Assembly: GCA_000433315.1 (NCBI GenBank)
Contig: FR893383.1
Location: 1 to 64,000, forward strand
DNA: 64,000 nt
Direction: 5' to 3'
DNA from: Firmicutes bacterium CAG:345
GTDB taxonomy: Bacteria > Bacillota_I > Bacilli_A > RFN20 > CAG-288
Made by a program: the position numbers and the translations under genes. A model generated the notes under the pieces. It saw only the letters and a program-made list of their open reading frames with translations. It was not told the DNA's origin and did not search any database. Shown here one piece after another: positions 8,905-17,060 of the stretch. Within the stretch, counting starts at the first letter, position 1; each line of letters begins with the position of its first letter.

Positions 8905-8928
8905 GGATCGTTTATCGATCCTTTTTTT
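8905..8928 (+). terminator. Terminator of rpsT
   Basis: GGATCG (8905-8910), a TTTAT loop, CGATCC (8916-8921), then T7. It begins 15 nt after the rpsT stop. Confidence 0.9.
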
Positions 8929-8934
8929 GTATTT

Positions 8935-8962
8935 TAAAAGTGACATTGCTGTCACTTTTTTA
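8935..8962. terminator. Second hairpin, terminator of holA
   Basis: AAAAGTGACA pairs with TGTCACTTTT around a TTGC loop. On the minus strand it ends holA; on the plus strand it backs up the rpsT terminator. It overlaps the last codons of holA by about 3 nt. Confidence 0.82.
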
Positions 8963-9922
8963 CTTCCTAGTATTATTAACAATAAATAATTCTAAAGATT
9001 TAGATAAATTTTCAGAATATAATTTAAAATTTCGATCTAATTCAAATAAACCTGCAAGAATATTATAAAAATACATCGGTTTTCTGCCATTTATCAATCT
9101 CTTTGTCACTGTAACTCTATATGGCTTAGCTTGAAGTTCGGTTGCAATTTCCTGTTCTGACATATATCTAGATAAAGCAAAACTCACCGCAGCAATAAAA
9201 CGAATTTGTCCAGCCATAATTGCTAAAAGATAATATGGATCATTCCCAGCCATCAATAAATCATGATATAAGCCTAGCGCCGACGATAATTGCCCTTGTA
9301 GCATAAATGTTGTCAAATTAAATATATTATCTTCTAATGGTTTATATACTAAAGCTGAAACTTCTTGTATTCCAACTTTATCTTCAACATTTTCAAGTTT
9401 TTCCAATTCCATCATCAACTGTGAATAATTTCCCTTTACTCTTTTAACAAGTTCTTCAATTGCATTTTGTTCAAATTTTATTTGTTTAATCGTAAAATAA
9501 TCAACTGCGATTCTTTTTAATTCTTCATCATCAGGAACTGGAAAAGTCTTTACTTCAGCTTTCTTTTTTAAAAGATCTGTAACTTCATTTTTAGCTAAAC
9601 TACCTATCACAAGAAGATATAAGTCATTGACTGGATCTGGATCTAAAATATAATCCTTTAAAGCCGGCAATGAATGTTCGTTGCCTCTGGGAGTACGTTC
9701 TTTTATATTCGAAAGAAAATAGCATTTATCCATAACAATAATTTTTTTGTTTGCAGTGAAAGAAGGAGAACGAACATCTTCTACAACATCTTGAATAAGA
9801 TCTTCATATCCCGAAAATGATAAAAACTCCGTATCTTCTAAAGCAACTTTAGTTTGAATATATTTTCTTCTGATCTGTAGCTTCAAATAAGCCGAATCAC
9901 TTCCTACATAAACGTATATCAT
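8960..9922 (-). CDS. holA: DNA polymerase III subunit delta
   Basis: Clamp-loader delta subunit that opens the beta sliding clamp, 320 residues as usual. The N-terminal MIYVYVGSDSAYLKL matches the family's Y-x-x-x-G-x-(E/D) start. Also visible are a degenerate ATPase-like domain, LLVIGSLAKN..LLKKKAEVKTFP, the PDDEELKRIAVDYF segment and a C-terminal helical collar with KPYRVTVTKRL. There is no Shine-Dalgarno near the ATG. Instead TATAAT lies 6 nt upstream, so the transcript may be leaderless. The MATE gene ends 42 nt upstream on the same strand and could also read through. Confidence 0.92.
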   Translation of the reverse strand: MIYVYVGSDSAYLKLQIRRKYIQTKVALEDTEFLSFSGYEDLIQDVVEDVRSPSFTANKKIIVMDKCYFLSNIKERTPRGNEHSLPALKDYILDPDPVNDLYLLVIGSLAKNEVTDLLKKKAEVKTFPVPDDEELKRIAVDYFTIKQIKFEQNAIEELVKRVKGNYSQLMMELEKLENVEDKVGIQEVSALVYKPLEDNIFNLTTFMLQGQLSSALGLYHDLLMAGNDPYYLLAIMAGQIRFIAAVSFALSRYMSEQEIATELQAKPYRVTVTKRLINGRKPMYFYNILAGLFELDRNFKLYSENLSKSLELFIVNNTRK

Positions 9923-9928
9923 ATTTAA

Positions 9929-9934
9929 ATTATA
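9929..9934 (-). promoter_or_regulatory. -10 box 6 nt before the holA ATG
   Basis: TATAAT on the minus strand ends exactly 6 nt before the start codon. If used, transcription would begin at or next to the ATG, giving a leaderless mRNA. The -35 region (TTTTAA) is weak. Confidence 0.4.
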
Positions 9935-9964
9935 CTCTATTTTATCTCCTCTTAAAAACTAAAT

Positions 9965-11341
9965 TTATAATGAAGTTAAATTTCTTGCCCATATTTTTTT
10001 GTTCTTATATAAAGGAATAGAAATAGAAAGCCGCACAATATCCATTGAACAGACAATCATATAAACTAGCGGCAAAGACAAAGAAGTAAAATTAATTAAA
10101 ATCGCTGCAAGAGGTATTACAATAATCCATGTCATCAATGAATCAACTGAAAAAGCTAAATATGTTCTTCCTCCTGCTTTTAAAATATTCATAACCGAAC
10201 TATTAAACCCAAAGAAAGGTATAGCAAAAGAATAAATAAAAATCAAAATATGTGCTATATCTTTTTGTTCTTGGCTTACTTTGCTATAGCAAATAGGCAA
10301 AATAAAACTAAGTCCAATCATTAAAAGTAAGGAAAAAATACATATAGAAAAAGCTAAAATTAATAATTTTGTCGCATTGTCCTCCGCTTCTTTTATTTTT
10401 CCTTCACCTAGATAATGGCCGATCATTACCCCAATGCCAGTAGAAAATCCAACGAAGATAATATTGAAAATTTCTGAAGCGGTGCTTGAGATACTTAAAC
10501 TTGATAAAACATCCCCTCTTTGTGAATATAGAGCCGATAATGTTACCATGCTCAATGACCACATAAGCTCGTTTATCGCAACAGGAATAGAACTAATTAT
10601 CAATTTTTTTGTTAAACTTTTTTCTATTTTAAAATTAAATATATCTTCTATAAAAGGATATTTTTTTACAATAACAACTACAATTATTACTATTAACCCC
10701 AATGTTTGCGATAAAACAGTAGCGATAGCCGCACCTTTAACTCCGAGTTCAACAACACCATTAATCAATAAGGAATTAACAAGAATATTTGTAATTAATG
10801 AACATGTTGAAGCTATTACTGGAGGAAAAGTATGTCCCATTTCTCGAAGGGTAGTACTTATTAAAACAGTTCCTAATAATGGAATAAATGAAAAAATAAC
10901 TATATTGAAATAATCATTAGCCAATGAACTGATTACTTCTTTATTAGAATTATTAGAGATAAATACTCCGATAAAAATATCTTTAAATATAAATAAAATT
11001 GGAAAACAAATTATTCCCAAAAAAATTAAGGCAAAAATTTTAAAATGAAAAGCTTGCCTTAAATGTACATAATCTTTTTTACCAGAAAATTGTTGTATAT
11101 AAATTCCCGCACCACCGACAACGCCAAAAATCATAATATTAAAAATAAAATTAACTTGATTTACTGCATATACAGCACTTACCGCTTCATCAGAATAAGC
11201 ACCAACCATAACATTATCAACAAAATTAATAATGCTGGATAAAAAAGTAGTTAGCATAACAGGTATAACTAACTTGATAAAGAATTTAAGAAATTTTTTA
11301 TCACTATATGTATTTTTAATCTTTACAAACAAATTACTCAT
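9965..11341 (-). CDS. MATE family multidrug/Na+ exporter
   Basis: Integral membrane protein of 458 residues with about 12 hydrophobic segments in two similar halves. The N-terminal KLVIPVMLTTFLSSIINFVDNVMVGAYSDEAVSAV is the standard MATE opening, and the middle ISSIPVAINELMWSLSMV begins the second half. The family exports cationic drugs or metabolites in exchange for Na+ or H+; the substrate is unknown. No ribosome site is seen before the ATG; an extended -10 (TGATATACT) lies 6 nt upstream, which suggests a leaderless start. It is divergent from the ZIP gene, with a shared 116-nt control region. Confidence 0.93.
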   Translation of the reverse strand: MSNLFVKIKNTYSDKKFLKFFIKLVIPVMLTTFLSSIINFVDNVMVGAYSDEAVSAVYAVNQVNFIFNIMIFGVVGGAGIYIQQFSGKKDYVHLRQAFHFKIFALIFLGIICFPILFIFKDIFIGVFISNNSNKEVISSLANDYFNIVIFSFIPLLGTVLISTTLREMGHTFPPVIASTCSLITNILVNSLLINGVVELGVKGAAIATVLSQTLGLIVIIVVVIVKKYPFIEDIFNFKIEKSLTKKLIISSIPVAINELMWSLSMVTLSALYSQRGDVLSSLSISSTASEIFNIIFVGFSTGIGVMIGHYLGEGKIKEAEDNATKLLILAFSICIFSLLLMIGLSFILPICYSKVSQEQKDIAHILIFIYSFAIPFFGFNSSVMNILKAGGRTYLAFSVDSLMTWIIVIPLAAILINFTSLSLPLVYMIVCSMDIVRLSISIPLYKNKKIWARNLTSL

Positions 11342-11347
11342 TGAAAT

Positions 11348-11356
11348 AGTATATCA
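11348..11356 (-). promoter_or_regulatory. Extended -10 of the MATE gene, leaderless geometry
   Basis: TGATATACT on the minus strand ends 6 nt before the MATE ATG. An extended -10 at this spacing places the transcript start at the A of the start codon. Confidence 0.45.
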
Positions 11357-11390
11357 CATTTCTTGAATTTAATTTAACAAAAGGGTATCC

Positions 11391-11420
11391 TATAATATCT
11401 TGTTAGTTATAACTAACAAG
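11391..11420 (+). promoter_or_regulatory. ZIP gene -10 box with a 22-bp palindromic operator
   Basis: A TATAAT -10 (11391-11396) is followed 2 nt later by a perfect 22-bp palindrome, CTTGTTAGTTA then TAACTAACAAG (11399-11420), which covers the expected start site. A repressor bound there would block initiation. The TTAGTTATAACTAA core recalls operators of DtxR/MntR-type metal regulators in Firmicutes, which fits a metal-transporter gene, but the identity of the regulator is inference. No consensus -35 is seen at normal spacing. Confidence 0.7.
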
Positions 11421-11457
11421 AACCAAATATAAATTTCTTCATAATATAAGGAGGACT

Positions 11458-12285
11458 ATGAATTACATTTTTTATATAATAATTGGTTTTTCAATAATAT
11501 TTATTGCCACATCACTCGGTTCAGCAATAATAATTTTTATTGCCACATCCCTCGTTCCAGCAATAATATTTTTTGTTAAAAATAGCGTGTCGGAAAAAAT
11601 GAATACTATTTTTCTCGGTTTTGCTGGAGGAATAATGGTAGCAGCAAGCATTTGGTCTTTGATATTGCCAGCAATAGATCAATCTTCAAATCTTGGAAAA
11701 CTTAGTTTTCTCCCTGTAGTAGGTGGATTTCTTCTAGGATCTTTATTTTTAGTTATTCTCGATAAAGTAATTCCACATTTTCATCCCCAAGCGAATATTG
11801 AAGAAGGACCAAAAACAAAAAACATCAATAAAGTCACAAAAATGTTTCTGGCAATAACCATACATAATATTCCAGAAGGTTTAGCAGTAGGCTTCTCTTT
11901 TGGTTCAGCTTATTTATTAAACACTGAAATTAGTTATATTGCCGCATTAGGTTTAGCAATCGGTATAGCAATTCAAAATATCCCTGAAGGCGCAGCAATA
12001 AGTTTACCATTACAAGCAAACTTAAAAAATAAACCAAAAGCTTTTGCCTTTGGTGTTCTCAGCGGAATAGTAGAACCAATAGCAGCTGTACTTGGATTCT
12101 TCTTAGCATCCTATATTTCATTTGCACAACCATGGTTTTTATCTTTTGCTGCCGGAGCTATGATATTTGTTGTAGTGGAAGACATAATTCCAGATTCAAA
12201 AATAGAAGAAAACCCACATTTGGGAACATGGAGCTTTATTATTGGTTTTTGTTTAATGATGATATTAGATGTCGCTTTAGGTTAA
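11458..12285 (+). CDS. ZIP family divalent metal transporter
   Basis: Eight-helix membrane protein of 275 residues that carries Zn2+, Fe2+ or Mn2+ into the cytoplasm. The metal-binding helices are unmistakable: HNIPEGLAVGFSFG in TM4 and IGIAIQNIPEGAAISLPL in TM5. A short His-containing loop (HFHPQ) lies before TM4. AAGGAGG precedes the ATG with ideal spacing. The first helix contains a 12-residue tandem duplication (FIATSLGSAIII then FIATSLVPAIIF), which lengthens it unusually. The gene sits behind a palindromic operator, so metal-dependent repression is likely. Confidence 0.94.
   Translation: MNYIFYIIIGFSIIFIATSLGSAIIIFIATSLVPAIIFFVKNSVSEKMNTIFLGFAGGIMVAASIWSLILPAIDQSSNLGKLSFLPVVGGFLLGSLFLVILDKVIPHFHPQANIEEGPKTKNINKVTKMFLAITIHNIPEGLAVGFSFGSAYLLNTEISYIAALGLAIGIAIQNIPEGAAISLPLQANLKNKPKAFAFGVLSGIVEPIAAVLGFFLASYISFAQPWFLSFAAGAMIFVVVEDIIPDSKIEENPHLGTWSFIIGFCLMMILDVALG
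11501..11572 (+). repeat. 36-bp tandem duplication inside the ZIP gene
   Basis: Units 11501-11536 and 11537-11572 both begin TTATTGCCACATC and differ at only a few positions. The repeat keeps frame and adds 12 residues to the first membrane helix. Confidence 0.85.
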
Positions 12286-12563
12286 TCAGGAAGAACTCTA
12301 TTTACAAGTTCTAATGGTAGACTACAAAAATCTTTTGGGGTATATTTTTTTCCATCATAAACTATTTCACGAGGACAAATATATCCATTTTTTACATGAA
12401 TTATTAAATTTCCACCATTGACACCTTGAATCCCACCGAAAGGTAGAAGCTGCATTGTTAAAGGTCCATAATAATTATGTAAGCCTTTAAGAATCAGCTC
12501 CTTGCCATCAAGAGTAGTCACTATATCTTCACTTAAATTTATACACTCTTTAAAATTAGTCAT
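12282..12563 (-). CDS. Small protein, unknown function
   Basis: I do not recognise this 93-residue protein. It looks like a compact mixed alpha/beta cytoplasmic protein, with no signal peptide or membrane segment; the most distinctive part is LPFGGIQGVNGGNLIIHVKNG. It starts 2 nt after the stop of the frameshifted gene at 12566 and has no ribosome site of its own, so it is probably coupled to it. Its last 4 nt overlap the end of the convergent ZIP gene. The pair's layout resembles small accessory modules such as toxin-immunity pairs, but nothing in the sequence proves this. Confidence 0.65.
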   Translation of the reverse strand: MTNFKECINLSEDIVTTLDGKELILKGLHNYYGPLTMQLLPFGGIQGVNGGNLIIHVKNGYICPREIVYDGKKYTPKDFCSLPLELVNRVLPD

Positions 12564-12565
12564 TT

Positions 12566-12927
12566 TTATTTGAACATATATAAAAAGAATAAACCACCTG
12601 TATAATGTTTGTATTCTTTCATATCAGCAATCGGTGTAACTTTATTAATTATTTCAATTAATTTTTTACCTTCGTCTGATTTCCAGCTTTTTCTTGGAGA
12701 ACAAAAAACTAAATTTTTATTTCCTAAAAGACAATTCAACCACAAATTTCCAGATCCAATGCCAAATTCAGCATGAGTAAAATCTTTAAATTCAATAATG
12801 TACTCCTCGCCTGTTTTTGAATTTTTACAACGCATTTTTTCTTCATCAAAAACACATCATATTCAGTAAATGTTTTGCCTGGAAGAATATTACTTTCACC
12901 AAGAACTAATTTAAAAAAATTTTCCAT
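12566..12927 (-). pseudogene. Small unknown protein interrupted by a frameshift
   Basis: Two overlapping minus-strand frames join into one sensible protein of about 120 residues. The first (ATG at 12925-12927, MENFFKLVLGESN...) runs to DVFLMKKK, and the second takes over at MRCKNSKTGEEYIIEF and ends at 12566. The switch lies in an A6 run at about 12835-12840; one extra A would restore a single frame. The first frame, read on, becomes low-complexity nonsense, and the second has no ribosome site. A real mutation, a phase-variable or programmed slip, and a sequencing error are all possible. TATAAT (12958-12963, minus) lies upstream. Function unknown. Confidence 0.65.
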
Positions 12928-13156
12928 ATCTATTTTTTTTCTCTTTCTATTGTTTTTATTATACACTTTTTTATTTGCATTTCATATTTTTTTAAAAGAA
13001 AAATTTGAACATAATATTAATAAGATAAAAAAAGACATTATGCAAAACACTTTTATTCCAAATCGAATTATTAGCAATACCAACATATCTGTTAAAAACA
13101 ACAAAAGAAAAAGATTTAATTATATTTATAAAGTTTTAATTTTTATAAATTTATAA

Positions 13157-13558
13157 TTATCGGTTAAATTTTCTATCATTAAAAACCAATCCTTTAATCA
13201 GCTCTTTCATCTCTTAAATCGACAAATCACAATTATTATTACACCAATCAAAAATCATTGTGCCCAATCCACTAATATAGAAGTTAAAAATATAATTTTT
13301 AATTTTGTCATTCGTTTCAAATCTATCAAAAATTGCACAAATCACATCTTTATACACTTTTTTAGAATAAACATCAGTTTTAAATAAATTCGGATAAGTT
13401 ATGGCGGCTTTATAAACACTTTTATTTTTCTTAACAAAAGATAAATATGGAATTAAAAATTCATCTTTTATAAAAATAAGATCACTTTTAGAAGATTTTA
13501 TTGATTGTTTATATTTTATTAACTTAATTTTATTATCTATCCTAATTTTAATTTTCAA
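13157..13558 (-). pseudogene. Remnant of a TetR-type regulator (ligand domain only)
   Basis: The readable part (13214-13558, TTG at 13558) gives 114 residues ending FYISGLGTMIFDWCNNNCDLSI, which resembles the C-terminal domain of TetR/DhaS-type regulators. A TAA at 13214-13216 interrupts it, yet the same frame continues as EMKELIKGLVFNDRKFNR to a second stop at 13157, exactly how such proteins end, so a sense codon (probably GAA) has mutated to TAA. The N-terminal HTH domain is missing, cut off beside tRNA-Gly. There is no ribosome site. I read it as a decayed gene. Confidence 0.6.
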
Positions 13559-13576
13559 AAATTATTGCAAAAAAAA

Positions 13577-13650
13577 TGGAGCAGGCGACGGGAATCGAAC
13601 CCGCGTGACCAGCTTGGAAGGCTGGAGTTCTACCACTGAACTACGCCTGC
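13577..13650 (-). tRNA. tRNA-Gly (anticodon TCC)
   Basis: A 74-nt cloverleaf on the minus strand. The acceptor GCAGGCG pairs with CGCCTGC, the anticodon arm is CCAGC-CTTCCAA-GCTGG, the T arm holds GGTTCGATTCC, and a 3' CCA is encoded. It lies 22 nt downstream of tRNA-Asp and shares its promoter. Confidence 0.96.
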
Positions 13651-13672
13651 AGAACTTCTTTTTTTTGATTAC

Positions 13673-13748
13673 TGGCGGATCTGACGAGGATCGAACTCGC
13701 GATCTTCTCCGTGACAGGGAGACATGTTAGCCACTACACCACAGATCC
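13673..13748 (-). tRNA. tRNA-Asp (anticodon GTC)
   Basis: A 76-nt cloverleaf on the minus strand. The acceptor GGATCTG pairs with CAGATCC, the anticodon loop is CTGTCAC, the T arm holds GAGTTCGATCCTC, the discriminator is G and CCA is encoded. It is first in a two-tRNA transcript. Confidence 0.96.
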
Positions 13749-13757
13749 AGCTTGTAT

Positions 13758-13786
13758 ATTATCTTATAAATAAAAAGAAAATTCAA
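13758..13786 (-). promoter_or_regulatory. Promoter of the tRNA-Asp/tRNA-Gly unit
   Basis: On the minus strand, TTGAAT (13781-13786), a 17-nt spacer and GATAAT (13758-13763) lie about 10 nt before tRNA-Asp. Confidence 0.7.
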
Positions 13787-13836
13787 GTATAATTTTACTT
13801 TTTTTAATAGTTTATTATAATTTATCAATTAATATT

Positions 13837-13862
13837 AAAAGGCTGCTAATAAAAGCAGCCTA
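13837..13862 (-). terminator. Terminator of the large glycan operon
   Basis: On the minus strand, AGGCTGCT pairs with AGCAGCCT around a 6-nt loop and is followed by TTTTAAT. It lies about 12 nt after the stop of the last gene of the 22-gene run. Confidence 0.82.
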
Positions 13863-13873
13863 TTATATTGTAA

Positions 13874-16147
13874 TTATTTATGTCTAGCAATATTGATGAA
13901 ATCTCCAAAAATATCTTTAGTATAATTAGAAGAATAAGTTGTATCATCTAAGGTTGTTGGATCAAGAACAGTTTTATAAGTGTCACCATTTTTAATAATT
14001 ATTGAACCAACTGAATAGTTTTGATAAGCATCAAATTGCTTGCTTGTGCCTAAATATATTCCCCAAACAGAAGCAAATGTTAAATTATTATCGCCACCAC
14101 CATTTTCAAATTCTAAGCTTGAATAAGGAACATAAACATATCCATCAAAATTTGCTGGTAAAAGAATATAACTATTCCAACTTCTTCCACTTGTTGTTTC
14201 TGTAACATTACCATCTAAATCATAAAGATAGAATGCTGCATTTAATTTAATCTTAGCTCTATCAGAATCAGTTTCATTTATTCTTAAGTCGATGAAAGAT
14301 TGTATTCCACTATTTTCTTTAATTCTTAAAATAAAACCATCACCAGACCAATCTAATGTTTGTGGTTTAACAAGCATTGTTGCTAATCCATCTGATGTAT
14401 CGGCTTTAAATGTAACATCAACACCGCCATTTAATGTTCCTTCAAATGGAAGTTTACTTGGTTCTAATATTTCTCCAGTAAAATTCAAATTAATATATTT
14501 GCCATTATAGTCAGCAATGTAATGATTTTTATAAGAAGCTGATGTTTGTTTGCTATTATCTAATACAGTTTTAACAACATCGCCATTTAAAACTTGTATC
14601 TCTCCAATGGTATAATTTTGATAAGAATCATAGAAAGCTGAAGTTTCAAAATACATGCCGAATACATTTGCATAATTCATAACATCATTTCCGCTAGCAA
14701 AACCAGCTTTAATTGCAAATGATGAATATGGAATATAGATATAACCATCAAAATTAGATTCTAATTTGATGTAATTTCCCCATCCTCTTCCTGAAGTTGT
14801 ACTCTTTTTTACGCCTTGTAAATCATAAGTATAATATGTAGCACCAGTTTCTAAGACCACGCGATCACTATCTTTTTCATTGATATAAATTGCTATATAA
14901 GATTCGCCAGTATTGTTTTTAATTCTAAAGGCAACACCATCACCTGTCCAATCTGAATTATCTGGAATGACTAGTAAATCAGCAACTAAATCTTCTTCAG
15001 ATTTAGTAAATGTTACATTTACTGCATTTTCTAAGCTTCCAGTAAATCCAGTATCAACTGCTAATAAATCGACAGCAGCTTTAAAATTAGCAACTATTGT
15101 ATTAACTTCATCAATTGTTTTAGCATCAGTTAAAAGTGCGGTATATTGATCAGCTAAATCCCAATACTTATCTTCTTCAGCTTTGCGGAATATTATTGGA
15201 TCTTTATAATCAATAATTTCATTTTCAGCTGTTTTCTTTCTTGCAGCTAATTCTTCTTTTTCATATTGATCTTTTGTTTTCAAAGTTAAAATAGCTTCAT
15301 AAAACTTCTCATATGCTGTATCAACTTCTGATTTTGTTTTAGCATTATTAATTTCTGTATTTGCAGTATTTTTAAAATCAGCAATTTTAGTCTGTTCTTC
15401 TTCACGATAATCATCTAATTTAACAAATGTTTCTACCTGTGCTAAAACTTCAGTTTTATATGCATTCAATTCTTCTTGAACATATTGATCATCTGTCTTT
15501 AATTTAGAAATTTCTGCTTTAAAATTAACCAATACTTCATCAATTTCTGCCATTGTCAATTTTTCATTAACACTTGCTATAGTTTCTGTTTTTAATTTAT
15601 TTATCAAAACTTTTTCTTCTTCTCTATATAGTTCAAGATCAACAAATGATGAAATTTGTTCAATTGCATTTTGTTTATACTTTTCTAATGCTTCAGCATC
15701 TAAATCGCTTTTTGTCTTTATACGATCAGCTGCCGCTTTATAATCGCTAACTATTTTTTCAATTTCCTCAATAGCTGAAGCATTTTGTATTAAAGCTTTT
15801 GTTGTTTCAATCATCGATTTTATTTGCTCGGCTTGTTCTGGCAAATAAAGACTTAAATCTTTATATTCTTCTACTTCTTTTATTGCATTTTCTTTTTCAT
15901 CCTTTAAAACATCAACAGATGAAGTAGAAGAAGATGATGATGATGGAGAAGAAGAACTAGAGCTTGAAGAAGAACTAGATGGAGTAGTAGATAACGTACT
16001 ATTGCTAGATGATGATATAGATGATGAAGATGAGGAAGGGTTCGAATTAGAACTAGATGAAGGATTTATTGTACAACCAGTTAAAGGAATACTACAGACT
16101 AATAATCCTAAAACCATATATTTTTTTAGATCTGATTTTTTCATCAT
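13874..16147 (-). CDS. Large lipoprotein: four helical repeats and two beta-rich modules
   Basis: A 757-residue surface lipoprotein, last gene of the operon. The signal peptide ends in LTGC (Cys25), followed by a Ser-rich linker to about residue 75. Residues about 85-370 hold four tandem repeats of about 72 residues, each starting (E)xYKxxAxxxI and closing KTxDQY; these look like FIVAR-type three-helix bundles, a stalk found in Gram-positive surface glycosidases. Two copies of a beta-rich module follow, each with W-(S/T)GDG-F-RIK, INExDSDR, FDGY-Y-PYSS and YQNY-(S/T)-IG. The same module occurs in the protein at 20154. A glycan-binding role is inferred. GGAG lies before two adjacent ATGs, so the start may be one codon later. 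Confidence 0.85.
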   Translation of the reverse strand: MMKKSDLKKYMVLGLLVCSIPLTGCTINPSSSSNSNPSSSSSSISSSSNSTLSTTPSSSSSSSSSSSPSSSSSSTSSVDVLKDEKENAIKEVEEYKDLSLYLPEQAEQIKSMIETTKALIQNASAIEEIEKIVSDYKAAADRIKTKSDLDAEALEKYKQNAIEQISSFVDLELYREEEKVLINKLKTETIASVNEKLTMAEIDEVLVNFKAEISKLKTDDQYVQEELNAYKTEVLAQVETFVKLDDYREEEQTKIADFKNTANTEINNAKTKSEVDTAYEKFYEAILTLKTKDQYEKEELAARKKTAENEIIDYKDPIIFRKAEEDKYWDLADQYTALLTDAKTIDEVNTIVANFKAAVDLLAVDTGFTGSLENAVNVTFTKSEEDLVADLLVIPDNSDWTGDGVAFRIKNNTGESYIAIYINEKDSDRVVLETGATYYTYDLQGVKKSTTSGRGWGNYIKLESNFDGYIYIPYSSFAIKAGFASGNDVMNYANVFGMYFETSAFYDSYQNYTIGEIQVLNGDVVKTVLDNSKQTSASYKNHYIADYNGKYINLNFTGEILEPSKLPFEGTLNGGVDVTFKADTSDGLATMLVKPQTLDWSGDGFILRIKENSGIQSFIDLRINETDSDRAKIKLNAAFYLYDLDGNVTETTSGRSWNSYILLPANFDGYVYVPYSSLEFENGGGDNNLTFASVWGIYLGTSKQFDAYQNYSVGSIIIKNGDTYKTVLDPTTLDDTTYSSNYTKDIFGDFINIARHK

Positions 16148-16153
16148 TATCTC

Positions 16154-17038
16154 CTATTTTATAATTTCTTCTATTGTTGGGAGAGAAGAAATAGCTCCTT
16201 TTCTACGAACACAAATCGAAGAAGCAACTTGTGCCAAATCAATAGATTCTTCAATACTTTTGCCCTTTGATATAAATGCCGCAAAAGTACCATTAAAGCA
16301 ATCTCCAGCTGCTGTAGTATCTATCGCTTGTACAACATGTGCTGGGAACATCTTTTTCATTTTTTTGTCAGCGTAATAAACACCTTTTTTGCCTAAAGTA
16401 ACCAAAACTTTTTCAACGCCTAAAGATAATAAAGACTCTACAGCTGTTTCAATATCTTCTTCTCCTGTTATCAATTTTAATTCAGTTTCATTAGGAGTTA
16501 GATATGTAACATTTTTTAATAAACTCTCTGGCAATTTATTTCCAGGTGATGGATTTAAAATAAATATTTTTTGATATTTTTTACATATTTCACCTAAATA
16601 CTCTACTGTTTTTAAAGGGATTTCTAGCTGACTAATAACAATATCAGTTTCTTTAATCAAATCGATATTTTCATCGATAACTTCTTTTGTCAACGAAAAA
16701 TTAGCACCAGGAACAACAATAATTCTATTGTCATGCAGTTCCTCTTCAATAAGAATTGAAGCACAACCAGTAGTGACTTTTTCATCAACTTTCAATTTTA
16801 ATTTAACGCCTTTATTCTCTAGAATATTTTTTAATGAAATACCATTTGCATCGTTGCCAATGGCACCAAGCATTGTCACATCTCCACCCGCTAAACTAGA
16901 GGCAACAGCTTGATTAGCACCTTTGCCTCCTGGGCATTGAATAAAAGAATTTCCAAATTTTGTTTCACCTTGCAAAGGTAATTTATCGACATAAGTAGTC
17001 AAATCCATATTTATACTACCAACGACTAAAATCTTCAT
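16154..17038 (-). CDS. rbsK: Ribokinase-like PfkB sugar kinase
   Basis: Cytoplasmic PfkB-family kinase, best matched to ribokinase (ribose to ribose-5-phosphate). Visible are N-terminal GSINMDL, the PGGKGANQAVA signature, GAIGND, NPSP, PNETE and the C-terminal catalytic DTTAAGDCFNG motif. I start at the ATG at 17036-17038 because GAAAGGAG lies 5 nt upstream; an earlier in-frame start at 17071 would overlap the gene before it. Length 294 is usual for ribokinase. Placed with a nucleoside hydrolase in the same operon, it would phosphorylate the released pentose, which is inference. Confidence 0.9.
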   Translation of the reverse strand: MKILVVGSINMDLTTYVDKLPLQGETKFGNSFIQCPGGKGANQAVASSLAGGDVTMLGAIGNDANGISLKNILENKGVKLKLKVDEKVTTGCASILIEEELHDNRIIVVPGANFSLTKEVIDENIDLIKETDIVISQLEIPLKTVEYLGEICKKYQKIFILNPSPGNKLPESLLKNVTYLTPNETELKLITGEEDIETAVESLLSLGVEKVLVTLGKKGVYYADKKMKKMFPAHVVQAIDTTAAGDCFNGTFAAFISKGKSIEESIDLAQVASSICVRRKGAISSLPTIEEIIK

Positions 17039-17060
17039 AAATTCTCCTTTCAGAAAGATT

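Noticed and set aside
12875..13156. Plus-strand frame of 93 residues with a Phe/Leu-rich N-terminus
   Set aside because: Composition is AT-driven low complexity, there is no ribosome site, and it overlaps the promoter and start of the frameshifted minus-strand gene.
16002..16376. Acidic plus-strand open frame opposite the lipoprotein signal and Ser linker
   Set aside because: It is the reverse complement of Ser codons (Asp/Glu runs), has no ribosome site and sits wholly inside a well-supported gene. The same applies to 36195-36500 and 54485-54739.
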